A stretch of 64,000 nucleotides of DNA from Fervidibacillus halotolerans (lineage in GTDB: Bacteria > Bacillota > Bacilli > Bacillales > Caldibacillaceae). Positions 27,007 through 34,568 of this stretch are shown here, one piece after another. Below the pieces are notes generated by a model. That model searched no databases and had not been told where the DNA came from. It saw nothing but the letters and a program-made list of their open reading frames with translations. Made by a program: the position numbers and the translations under genes. The DNA lies in contig NZ_CP106877.1 in the NCBI RefSeq assembly GCF_026547205.1, forward strand, positions 1,514,771 through 1,578,770, read 5' to 3'. Every line of letters starts with the position of its first letter. Within the stretch, counting starts at the first letter, position 1.

Positions 27007-27981
27007 TTACGCCTTATCTGTTCGATTCTTTTTCACAAGCCACGCTGCACCAATAACCCCCGCATCATTACCTAACGTTGCGAGTAATATATTCGTATCT
27101 TTTTTCGAAGGAGGGAAAGCGAACTGATCATAATAAGATTTAATCGGGGTAAGGAGCGTATCCCCTGCTTTCGAAACTCCGCCACCAACGATAATCGCTT
27201 CTGGATTGAGTAAAGCGGCGATATTCCCAAAGGCATATCCTAAATAATAGGCAACTTGATCGACCACTTCTTTTGCCAATGCATCTCCTGCTTCTTTCGC
27301 TTCAAATACATCCTTGGAAGTAATGGTTTCCGTCTTGTCATAACGATCCTTTAACATCGAATTTTCCGTCCAACTGGATAATTTTTCCATTGCCAATCGT
27401 ACGACACCAGTTGCAGAGGCTACCGTTTCCAAACAACCGTTTTTCCCACAATTGCATCGATAACCGTTTTCCGGTTGGACTGTCATATGTCCGATTTCTC
27501 CACCACCCCCATTGGATCCGGATACGATTTCACCATTGACAATAATACCGCCGCCGACACCGGTACCAAGGGTTATGCAGATCATATTCTTCAAATCCTT
27601 ACCTGACCCGAGCCACATTTCACCAAAAGCCGCACAGTTCGCATCATTTTCCACATATGAAGGCAATTGAAGATGCTTTTCTAATTCGGATTTTAATGGG
27701 AATTGTTCCCAACCTAAATTTACCGCCCTTGAGATTACACCATCACGTACGACAGGCCCTGGTGCACCCATTCCAACACCGAGAAACCGCTCTTTCGGAA
27801 TTTGTAATTTTTCGATTTCTTTTGAAAAAGATTGAGCAATGTTCGGGACAATCATTCGACCGTTTTCTGAAATGTCTGTTGGGATTTCCCATTTATGTAT
27901 AAACTGCCCATCATCATTTATAATCGCCAATTTCGTGGACGTTCCTCCTAAATCGATGGAAAATATATAATCCTTTTTCAT
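27007..27981 (-). CDS. glcK: ROK-family glucokinase
   Basis: A 324-residue ROK kinase that phosphorylates glucose with ATP. It has the phosphate-binding DLGGTSTKLAI near the N-terminus, the catalytic ENDANCAAFGE, GTGVGGGII, and the zinc-binding ROK signature CNCGKNGCLE. Its ATG overlaps the yqgQ stop by 4 bp, so the two are coupled. In B. subtilis glcK (yqgR) also follows yqgQ. It handles free intracellular glucose that does not enter by the PTS. Confidence 0.95.
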   Translation of the reverse strand: MKKDYIFSIDLGGTSTKLAIINDDGQFIHKWEIPTDISENGRMIVPNIAQSFSKEIEKLQIPKERFLGVGMGAPGPVVRDGVISRAVNLGWEQFPLKSELEKHLQLPSYVENDANCAAFGEMWLGSGKDLKNMICITLGTGVGGGIIVNGEIVSGSNGGGGEIGHMTVQPENGYRCNCGKNGCLETVASATGVVRLAMEKLSSWTENSMLKDRYDKTETITSKDVFEAKEAGDALAKEVVDQVAYYLGYAFGNIAALLNPEAIIVGGGVSKAGDTLLTPIKSYYDQFAFPPSKKDTNILLATLGNDAGVIGAAWLVKKNRTDKA

Positions 27982-28190
27982 TCCAATCTACCTCTCTTTT
28001 CCTTTTCCTTTTGAATTTCCTGCCGTAGCAATAAAAGAGCCATTTGATATTCCTTTATATCGATTAATTGGGAGCGGTAAATTTCTTTAAGTTCCGCTTC
28101 CATTAGTTCCAAATCACCTAAACGATTTCCCACATAAATAATGCTTCCGTAGGATTTCAATAGTTGTTGAACGTCATAGATCGTCTTCAT
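27978..28190 (-). CDS. yqgQ: YqgQ family protein (DUF910)
   Basis: A 70-residue, mainly helical protein matching the YqgQ/DUF910 family (MKTIYDVQQLLKSYGSIIYV at the N-terminus; ELKEIYRSQLIDIKEYQMA in the middle). GGGGAGGA lies upstream of the ATG, and a TATAAT (28218-28223, minus strand) is a plausible -10 for the yqgQ-glcK operon. Its biochemical role is not known; nucleic-acid binding has been suggested for the family. Confidence 0.9.
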   Translation of the reverse strand: MKTIYDVQQLLKSYGSIIYVGNRLGDLELMEAELKEIYRSQLIDIKEYQMALLLLRQEIQKEKEKRGRLE

Positions 28191-28223
28191 TCGTTCTATC
28201 CTCCCCTACCAAATTCCATTATA

Positions 28224-28567
28224 CACCATCCCACTTCAATGTTCATTGTATTTTTGTAGTAAGGGAAAACAATTTTTCATTAAAAATTGATCGATGTATC
28301 CAAAAGTTTCGTAACCAAACTTAATCATACATTTGAAGGGCATCACCCATCAAAGTCCAAAAATTATGCTGCAACTTTCTGTAAAAAGATTTATTTTTTC
28401 CTCTCACGTTTTTCCAATCAAACCTTTGTACTAGCTTGTCGTAACAAGGAAAAGGAATCCAATTCGAATAGGATCTAATACAAATCAACATAAAAATAGG
28501 TCAAATTCATATATTTTCTACTGAAGCCTCATTTTTACGTACCGATGGGAAAGGTTGGAGAGGAACG
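28224..28567. other. intergenic region without recognisable gene
   Basis: About 340 bp of AT-rich sequence between the divergent yqgQ-glcK operon and the hypothetical gene at 28568. I see no ORF with an SD, no repeat copy and no clear terminator or riboswitch. Confidence 0.5.
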
Positions 28568-29440
28568 GTGAAGAGGGAAACGCTCATTTTATTCTTTATT
28601 ACAGGACTAATTTTCTTTTCTTATTTGTATTGGGAAAAGGAGAAAATGGAGGAGACGAAAGAAAGCATCACTTACTTTCCTCCCGATCCGAATGCTTCCT
28701 TTTTCCAAACAAGTACTGACTTACAATATGAGGGACGAAAAAAGAAATGGTTTGAAATCACCCTCCGATCTTTTTCCAATTTCGACCAAAGGGCTTATTT
28801 ACGCCAGGATGTGACCTTTCTTTTTGCCAATGGCCGACTAATTGGAAAAGTCAGCAACTGGAAAAGGGATGTACGCGAATTGGAAATGAAGAAAACATTC
28901 CCCTTTAATGAAGATGCCCTCTTCCAGGCAATTACTTTTCATCATTCAGAAATCCATGAATCGAACGAGAAAATAACGAGTGTCCAAGCCCTATCGGAGG
29001 ACGAATTATACGTGGTAAAGACCGGGGCTTCAACGATACACTTCCACGAACCAAAAACAAAAGAGGAAGCGCTGTGGAAGGAAATGCTAGATCAAAAATC
29101 AGAAGAAACATTGAAAAATAGTAAACAATTCGCAACACAAACGGGCCATATCCAACCGATCCTGTACGATCCCATCCCGTTAACAAAACTAGCCACCTAT
29201 TCCAATGAACCGTTCCCCCATTATTCAATGGAAGAAACGAGGAGAATCATCGGACAATTGATGGAGGGATTGTATAAAAATTATTTTTTCGGAATGAAAA
29301 ATCAGGAGGGGGCAATCATCCCTCCACTCGGTAGTAGTATTCCAATCATTTGGATTCCAAAAAATAAAAATCATTTATTTATTACCATCGAAACATCAGA
29401 CGGACAGATGATCATACTTCAACAAAACATTCAGTCCTAA
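28568..29440 (+). CDS. hypothetical membrane-anchored protein
   Basis: A 290-residue protein with one N-terminal hydrophobic segment (TLILFFITGLIFFSYLYW, about 5-22) and no lipobox, so probably anchored with the rest outside. The start is a GTG with GGAGAGG four bases upstream. The soluble part is rich in charged and aromatic residues and has no motif I recognise. It is convergent with yqgP, only 9 bp away. I cannot name a family or function. Confidence 0.7.
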   Translation: MKRETLILFFITGLIFFSYLYWEKEKMEETKESITYFPPDPNASFFQTSTDLQYEGRKKKWFEITLRSFSNFDQRAYLRQDVTFLFANGRLIGKVSNWKRDVRELEMKKTFPFNEDALFQAITFHHSEIHESNEKITSVQALSEDELYVVKTGASTIHFHEPKTKEEALWKEMLDQKSEETLKNSKQFATQTGHIQPILYDPIPLTKLATYSNEPFPHYSMEETRRIIGQLMEGLYKNYFFGMKNQEGAIIPPLGSSIPIIWIPKNKNHLFITIETSDGQMIILQQNIQS

Positions 29441-29449
29441 AAAAATGAT

Positions 29450-30628
29450 TTATATATTTGGATAAGTAAATCCGTAGTACAACATTCCAGCAGTAAAAAT
29501 GACTGTGACTAACAGAAAAACCCACCGTTTATTGAATCGGTCTTGTTTTGGTAAATACGATACGCCTGAAGCTAAAAATCCACCGATAAGTCCGCCAATA
29601 TGACCGGCCATATCGATATTTGGAACGATAATACCTAATAGCAAATTTAACCCAATAACAACGAGAACATTCATACCCATCGTTCGGAAAAACAAACGGG
29701 GATAGACGATACCAAAATATAACAGGGCCCCGAAACAACCGAAGATTGCACCACTTGCTCCGGCAGAAATCGTTGGACTGAAAATAAAGCTTGCCAACGA
29801 TCCGAAAAATCCGGAAAATAAATAGATAAACAAAAATCGGGATCTCCCAAACAATTTTTCCACGATCGTTCCTAAATAGTATAAGGCGATACTATTCATC
29901 AATAAATGAATGATTCCGATATGTAAGAAAATGGGGGTAAAAAACCGCCACCATTCCCCGTCTAAAATTAGCGGGTTAAATTTTGCGCCATATTGAATCA
30001 GAACATATGGATTCTCGCTCCCACCCATCAATTCCATTAGGAAAAAAACTAGGATTTGTACGACTAGAAACAAATTCGTAAAAAAGGGTTTCCCTGCTTC
30101 AAATATTCTCCTTTCCTTTTTCACTTCTTTAGAAGCTAAGTTCATCACCGCATTTTTCACGGTTTCGATTTCATACGGTTCATAATGATCTTTTACTGAA
30201 TCGATGGACATATTGCCGAAAAATTTTTGGAATTCCGATAAGGAATGTTGAACATCGTTCGTCAAAAACAAGGACGTATAAACGGATACACGTTCATTTT
30301 TAACGGCTCTAGACCAGCCTAAATGATCCTCATAATCATTGACAGGTGGAAGGGGAGTAATATACAAACTAAATACATCCAATCGTTTTTTATAAAAGGA
30401 TTGACGAATCACCTCTCCGTTTCTTTTCGTTCGGACAATATCGTTTCTTAACCAATTACTCCAATCCAGATCCGTTCGAATGATTCGAATCAGAGGAAAT
30501 GGTTTTTCATAAATATTTTCCAACCATATTTCATTACCGTTCGGTGAGAGATTAATCATTCGGTATTTTTTTTCAGACATCAAATAGTGAACGATTCGCC
30601 AAAAAACGTATTCTTCTTTGAAACTCAA
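29450..30628 (-). CDS. yqgP: rhomboid intramembrane serine protease YqgP, lacking the C-terminal TPR region
   Basis: A 392-residue rhomboid with an N-terminal cytosolic domain (about 1-180) and a six- to seven-helix membrane core. The catalytic Ser is in SAGASGAIFGCFGAL and the catalytic His in DMAGHIGGLIGGF; HIGIIHLLMNSIALY is also typical. B. subtilis YqgP is about 507 residues and continues with TPR-like repeats after the last helix. Here the protein ends right after that helix (LYYGFTYPNI). The start is a TTG, supported by alignment of EYVFWRIVHYL with the family N-terminus; the SD is weak. In B. subtilis YqgP cleaves the magnesium transporter MgtE. Confidence 0.9.
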   Translation of the reverse strand: MSFKEEYVFWRIVHYLMSEKKYRMINLSPNGNEIWLENIYEKPFPLIRIIRTDLDWSNWLRNDIVRTKRNGEVIRQSFYKKRLDVFSLYITPLPPVNDYEDHLGWSRAVKNERVSVYTSLFLTNDVQHSLSEFQKFFGNMSIDSVKDHYEPYEIETVKNAVMNLASKEVKKERRIFEAGKPFFTNLFLVVQILVFFLMELMGGSENPYVLIQYGAKFNPLILDGEWWRFFTPIFLHIGIIHLLMNSIALYYLGTIVEKLFGRSRFLFIYLFSGFFGSLASFIFSPTISAGASGAIFGCFGALLYFGIVYPRLFFRTMGMNVLVVIGLNLLLGIIVPNIDMAGHIGGLIGGFLASGVSYLPKQDRFNKRWVFLLVTVIFTAGMLYYGFTYPNI

Positions 30629-30750
30629 TCGCTTCCCTACTTTCCCATTTCGTTTTTTCCGATTTCTTCATCTTTTCTTATACAAATACTATATCGAATG
30701 ATAAAAGAAATTGTAAAGCAGAATTCGTGTTTTCTTTCCTTTTCATCGAT

Positions 30751-30776
30751 AAAAAATAGACAGGTTTCGAACCTGC
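30751..30776 (-). terminator. terminator of the yqgO-like gene
   Basis: CAGGTT and AACCTG pair around a 3-base loop and are followed on the minus strand by TATTTTTT. Confidence 0.65.
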
Positions 30777-30803
30777 CTTCTTCTCCTTTTTTCCCGAACT
30801 CCT

Positions 30804-31007
30804 TTATTCGATATTCGAATCCATTTTTTTAGGAAAGAGCGTGAATATCAATCTGTTCCGAAATAAGGGAGATTTCATAAAAAGTGATACAACGAACTTC
30901 CGAACGGTTTCATTTTGTAAAACCGTATTCATTAGTTTGTAACGGTTTCGATACATAAAAAAAAGAAGGAAAGCAAACATCAGTTTCCGTATTACACGTA
31001 TTTTCAT
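30804..31007 (-). CDS. small basic membrane-associated protein (YqgO position)
   Basis: A 67-residue basic protein with one hydrophobic stretch near the N-terminus (LMFAFLLFFMY) and a second weaker one. The start ATG at 31007 has GGAGG nine bases upstream; an upstream GTG touches the SD. It sits between yqgP and the DUF92 gene, the place of B. subtilis yqgO, but I cannot confirm homology. Function unknown. Confidence 0.6.
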   Translation of the reverse strand: MKIRVIRKLMFAFLLFFMYRNRYKLMNTVLQNETVRKFVVSLFMKSPLFRNRLIFTLFPKKMDSNIE

Positions 31008-31051
31008 ACCTTTCACCCTCCTTCCGTTAGTTTCCGATAACTAAACACTTT

Positions 31052-31846
31052 TTATCCAAAAAATTGATAAAAAAGGAGGGAAAGGATAGAGGTGAAACAT
31101 ATGGATAAGAAATTGACCATATGATTATTTACACCTTGAACTCCTTGAATTTGAACCGTTTTGACTCCACAATGGCTACGACTTTCCGTTATATTTCCAC
31201 ATTTGGAACACCGAAACCGTTCTTGTACGGTTACTCCTAGCACTGAATCGACGAACATGCCAAGTAAACCGAACATCGTTAACAAAAATAGATCCTTTCC
31301 ACTTATGATCGAAGGCCAAAGGAGTAAAGCGGTGAAACTTACGACAAAAGAGCCAGCAAGTCCCGCCAAAGTACCAAGCATAGATACGGCACCTGAAGTT
31401 CCCTTCTCTACTCTTTTTGCCGTAAATAATATCACGGGTTTTTGCTTACTGAATACACCGATTTCCGATGCCCATGTATCCCCATTTGCACTTGCAATAC
31501 TGACGATAAAACCGATCAACAGTAGCGGATGATCGGTGAGAGCAAATAGTAGACTAAAAAGGCTTGCTATAAAACCGTTTGCAAACACCTGCGCCCCATT
31601 CCGCCCTTTTTCCTTATCGATGACTGGTAGATCCATTTGTTTTCGATTTTTTCCCCATTTTGACCAAAAGGTGGATGTGAAAAAAAATAAACCGAGTAAC
31701 ACTAATCCCTTCCATTCCAATCCAGCCCAAATCGCTAGACCAACAAAAATCGATGCGACCATGCCGCTCCAATTTAACGCTTGTATAGATCGGGAAACGA
31801 TGGAAATGAAAAAAATCCCAAGGACGATGAAAACATCAATTGCCAC
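31052..31846 (-). CDS. DUF92 family integral membrane protein
   Basis: A 264-residue protein with about six or seven hydrophobic segments and the DUF92/TMEM19 signature regions (RNGAQVFANGFIASL, SIASANGDTWASEIG, KRVEKGTSGAVSMLGT, GMFVDSVLG). A CSKCGN...HCG pair near the C-terminus may bind metal. Some plant and algal relatives are phytyl-phosphate kinases; bacterial roles are mostly unknown. It overlaps yqgN by 11 bp and is probably cotranscribed with it. Confidence 0.85.
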   Translation of the reverse strand: MAIDVFIVLGIFFISIVSRSIQALNWSGMVASIFVGLAIWAGLEWKGLVLLGLFFFTSTFWSKWGKNRKQMDLPVIDKEKGRNGAQVFANGFIASLFSLLFALTDHPLLLIGFIVSIASANGDTWASEIGVFSKQKPVILFTAKRVEKGTSGAVSMLGTLAGLAGSFVVSFTALLLWPSIISGKDLFLLTMFGLLGMFVDSVLGVTVQERFRCSKCGNITESRSHCGVKTVQIQGVQGVNNHMVNFLSICFTSILSLLFYQFFG

Positions 31847-32408
31847 AGTCGATGACTTCCTTTTCCGTTACGATTAATTCCACCCTTTCATCATGTTTTT
31901 CCACGGGAATATCATCTACAATTTGGTCTTGAAAAGCAAGGGAGATTCTTTTTCCACGGAAGTTTTGTAAAAATCGATCGTAATATCCTCCCCCTTGACC
32001 AATTCGATGTCCGTTTCTGGAAAAAACAACTCCGGGTACAATAAGTAGTTGGATCTTCTCCTTCTCAATTGCCTCCACCTTTTCTTCATCCGGTTCAAAT
32101 AATCCGAAATACCCCTTTTCCAACTCATTGAAATATTGGATTTGAAAAAAAATCATTTCCTTTGTAGCGGGTATACATTTTGGAACGGCTACCGTTTTCC
32201 CCATTTTCCACGCCTGTTCAATTAAAGCATATGTATCCACTTCAGGAAAAATCGATATGGTAACACCGATGATGTCCGACCTTTTCCAAACATCCGTTTC
32301 AAACAAATTTTTTTTAATGGCACGAGATTCTTTGAGATAGTCGGAACGATCCATGTCCATTAATATATTTCGAATCGCCTTTCTTAACTTTTTCTTTTCA
32401 TTCTTCAT
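31836..32408 (-). CDS. yqgN: 5-formyltetrahydrofolate cyclo-ligase
   Basis: A 190-residue enzyme that converts 5-formyl-THF to 5,10-methenyl-THF with ATP, rescuing a dead-end folate. It has the family's KxxLRKAIR start, IGVTISIFPEVDTYALIEQA, and the ATP-binding loop GHRIGQGGGYYDRFL. The start at the ATG 32408 follows GGGGGA; the frame runs 10 codons further up without an SD. It overlaps the DUF92 gene. Confidence 0.93.
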   Translation of the reverse strand: MKNEKKKLRKAIRNILMDMDRSDYLKESRAIKKNLFETDVWKRSDIIGVTISIFPEVDTYALIEQAWKMGKTVAVPKCIPATKEMIFFQIQYFNELEKGYFGLFEPDEEKVEAIEKEKIQLLIVPGVVFSRNGHRIGQGGGYYDRFLQNFRGKRISLAFQDQIVDDIPVEKHDERVELIVTEKEVIDCGN

Positions 32409-32520
32409 CCCATCTTCCCCCTTGAAATAAACATGCATCTTCTAATTATATAAACGATTTTCAACGAAATAACAAATTTTAGAAAGGAAGGAATCAACCC
32501 AATTCCCAGTTCAAAGCATA

Positions 32521-32547
32521 AAAAAACAGCAGGTTCCACTCCTGCTG
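32521..32547 (-). terminator. terminator of rpmG
   Basis: CAGCAGG and CCTGCTG pair across a 7-base loop, followed on the minus strand by seven T. Confidence 0.88.
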
Positions 32548-32548
32548 C

Positions 32549-32734
<186 letters not shown>

Positions 32735-32742
32735 CTATAATA

Positions 32743-33345
32743 TCATTTTTCCCTAGAAAAAGCTAGTATTTGTTTTAATTGTTTATCTTTCTTAAGCAAC
32801 TCCTCCTCAGACATCGTTTTCGACATTAGCATCCAAGTGTATGCTCGAGCAACCTCAAAGGGTTCAAGTCGATGTTCAAAGGAATAAAGGCCAATTACAT
32901 TCCCACAGGCAATTGGGCGGAAGGGAATTTTTCCATTTACGATTTTTTCACACGTTTCTCCCTTTTGTATCACACCGTATTGGTTGAAGGATCGATCTTT
33001 AAAAATACCAGACATAAGAAATAGTCCTTTATTATTTGTAAAAAACAGCACATTTTCCACTGGCGATGCAAAGCCATAATGATAATCAGACAGATGTAAA
33101 TCGTTTTCCACATAAAGTTTCAGAGGAATCGAAAAATTTTTTTTATTTTTAAACGTGATTTCCGATAAATAATCGACACCTCGTAAACTTTTCACTGTTA
33201 GGGAAATATGTAATGATTTTACAACAGCCGTTTGTTCATTATTCAAAAATAGTGGGATCATCTCCCCACCTAAATATAAAAAATAGTTCGAACGGATATA
33301 AGATTTTAAAGGATTGGATGATTCGTTCGTACCGATTGTTTTCAT
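32743..33345 (-). CDS. hypothetical protein
   Basis: A 200-residue soluble protein without signal peptide or membrane segment. It looks beta-rich in the first two thirds (repeated alternating strands around IPLFLNNEQTAVVKSLHISL and VLFFTNNKGLFLMSG) and ends with a charged helix (SEEELLKKDKQLKQILAFSR). AGGGACGTG is a weak SD before the ATG. It lies just upstream of rpmG on the same strand. I do not recognise a family. Confidence 0.65.
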   Translation of the reverse strand: MKTIGTNESSNPLKSYIRSNYFLYLGGEMIPLFLNNEQTAVVKSLHISLTVKSLRGVDYLSEITFKNKKNFSIPLKLYVENDLHLSDYHYGFASPVENVLFFTNNKGLFLMSGIFKDRSFNQYGVIQKGETCEKIVNGKIPFRPIACGNVIGLYSFEHRLEPFEVARAYTWMLMSKTMSEEELLKKDKQLKQILAFSREK

Positions 33346-33532
33346 ATTTTCACGTCCCTACCGTTGGCCTTCGCACTCCATCGAAAACCATCTTTTTATT
33401 ATCGTACCATTAAAAGAATATTTGAACAATAAACAAAATTTGTCGTATTTTGAAAAAGATTTTTCTTTCAATAAAAATTATTAATCTATGCGAATGATAA
33501 GGGGTATGGTACACTAGATTGGGGTGATCGAT

Positions 33533-33883
33533 ATGGAAAGTTTTTTAATCGGAATTATCATATTTTCTGCCATCCTATTTTTCCTATCTTTCTTTCTTCC
33601 AAATCGAACTAAGGAATTAAAGGATGAGATTGAACAATTATCCATCAAACTTTATCAAGAAAACTATCAAATAAAAAAACGATTAAGCCTTTTGGAAGAA
33701 GAACTTCTGATGGCCAACGACCTGCCGAAAAGGAATGAAAAACCCGATTTTCACCCGATCATCGTCAATCAAGTCCGCCTGCTCCATAAAGACGGGGTTC
33801 CCGTTGAAAAAATCGCCAAGCAAGCTGCATTGACAGAAGATGAGGTGTATGGGATTTTAGATTCGACTGATCGCGGGGTGTGA
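33533..33883 (+). CDS. hypothetical membrane-anchored coiled-coil protein with C-terminal helix-turn-helix-like segment
   Basis: A 116-residue protein with an N-terminal transmembrane helix (FLIGIIIFSAILFFLSFFL), a predicted coiled coil (about residues 25-65) and a C-terminal stretch (QVRLLHKDGVPVEKIAKQAA, then LTEDEVYGIL) that reads like a helix-turn-helix. The start ATG at 33533 has GGGGTG six bases upstream. It is coupled to the next gene, whose start is three bases past its stop. Function unknown. Confidence 0.7.
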   Translation: MESFLIGIIIFSAILFFLSFFLPNRTKELKDEIEQLSIKLYQENYQIKKRLSLLEEELLMANDLPKRNEKPDFHPIIVNQVRLLHKDGVPVEKIAKQAALTEDEVYGILDSTDRGV

Positions 33884-33885
33884 AA

Positions 33886-34350
33886 ATGGATCGAAAAATT
33901 TTACAAGCTTTTTCTCTCGGAATGTTGTTCGTTTCCATCTCCATCTTTTCATATTTTACCTTTTTTCTGGGAGACGAATTGGAACGAGCAAAGCAAACAA
34001 TGGTTGAACATGGATATACATATATAAAAAAGGATCATTTAAACAACTTAGAAGAACAAATTGCCCAATTGAAAAAGGAAAATACCGAATTACAATCAAC
34101 GCTTTCGGAAAAAAAAGAGAAAACAGAGGAAAAAGGCGAATCTTCCCAATTGGTAGAAATTGAAATTGAACCGGGAATGGTTTTAGATACCATCGCCCAA
34201 ATGCTCGAAGAAAAAGGCGTAATCAACAATAAAAGGGAATTTGTAAAATTTGTCGAACAATCGGACAAACAAACAGGAATTCGAACGGGTGTTTTTCATC
34301 TTCATGAAAAAATGACCTATGATGAAATAGTATTAATCATAACGAAATAG
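33886..34350 (+). CDS. MltG/YceG N-terminal-domain-like membrane protein
   Basis: A 154-residue protein: one N-terminal transmembrane helix (about 6-28), a coiled coil (LNNLEEQIAQLKKENTELQS), and a C-terminal module (IEPGMVLDTIAQMLEEKGVI, then NKREFVKF) resembling the LysM-like N-terminal domain of the peptidoglycan lytic transglycosylase MltG. The catalytic MltG domain is absent, so it may bind peptidoglycan without cutting it. The ATG at 33886 lies 5-6 bases after GGGGTG. It is cotranscribed with the preceding gene and convergent with pbpA. Confidence 0.72.
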   Translation: MDRKILQAFSLGMLFVSISIFSYFTFFLGDELERAKQTMVEHGYTYIKKDHLNNLEEQIAQLKKENTELQSTLSEKKEKTEEKGESSQLVEIEIEPGMVLDTIAQMLEEKGVINNKREFVKFVEQSDKQTGIRTGVFHLHEKMTYDEIVLIITK

Positions 34351-34520
34351 GGGCTGTCAAAAAGTACAGCCCCTGTCTTCGTAAATGAAAAATTCAGTTG
34401 TACCTATTTCGGTGACGGCACTTTCCGCAGGCACGCCTCAACCTCCTCGACTTACGAGGTCGTCTTAGCCCGCCACCTTCCCTTTTATCAACTTAGGGAC
34501 CGATCGGACAGTCCCTTTTT
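34350..34520 (+). repeat. dispersed intergenic palindromic repeat, copy 3
   Basis: It begins with GGGGCTGT...ACAGCCCC (34350-34373), which also can act as terminator of the preceding operon. It contains GACGGCACTTTCCGC, matching copy 1, and ends with GGGAC...GTCCC and a T-run. It fills the gap between the MltG-like gene and pbpA. Confidence 0.75.
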
Positions 34521-34568
34521 ATAAAAAAACGAAATATTGATGCACCTTTTGCTAAGGAAAAATGTACG

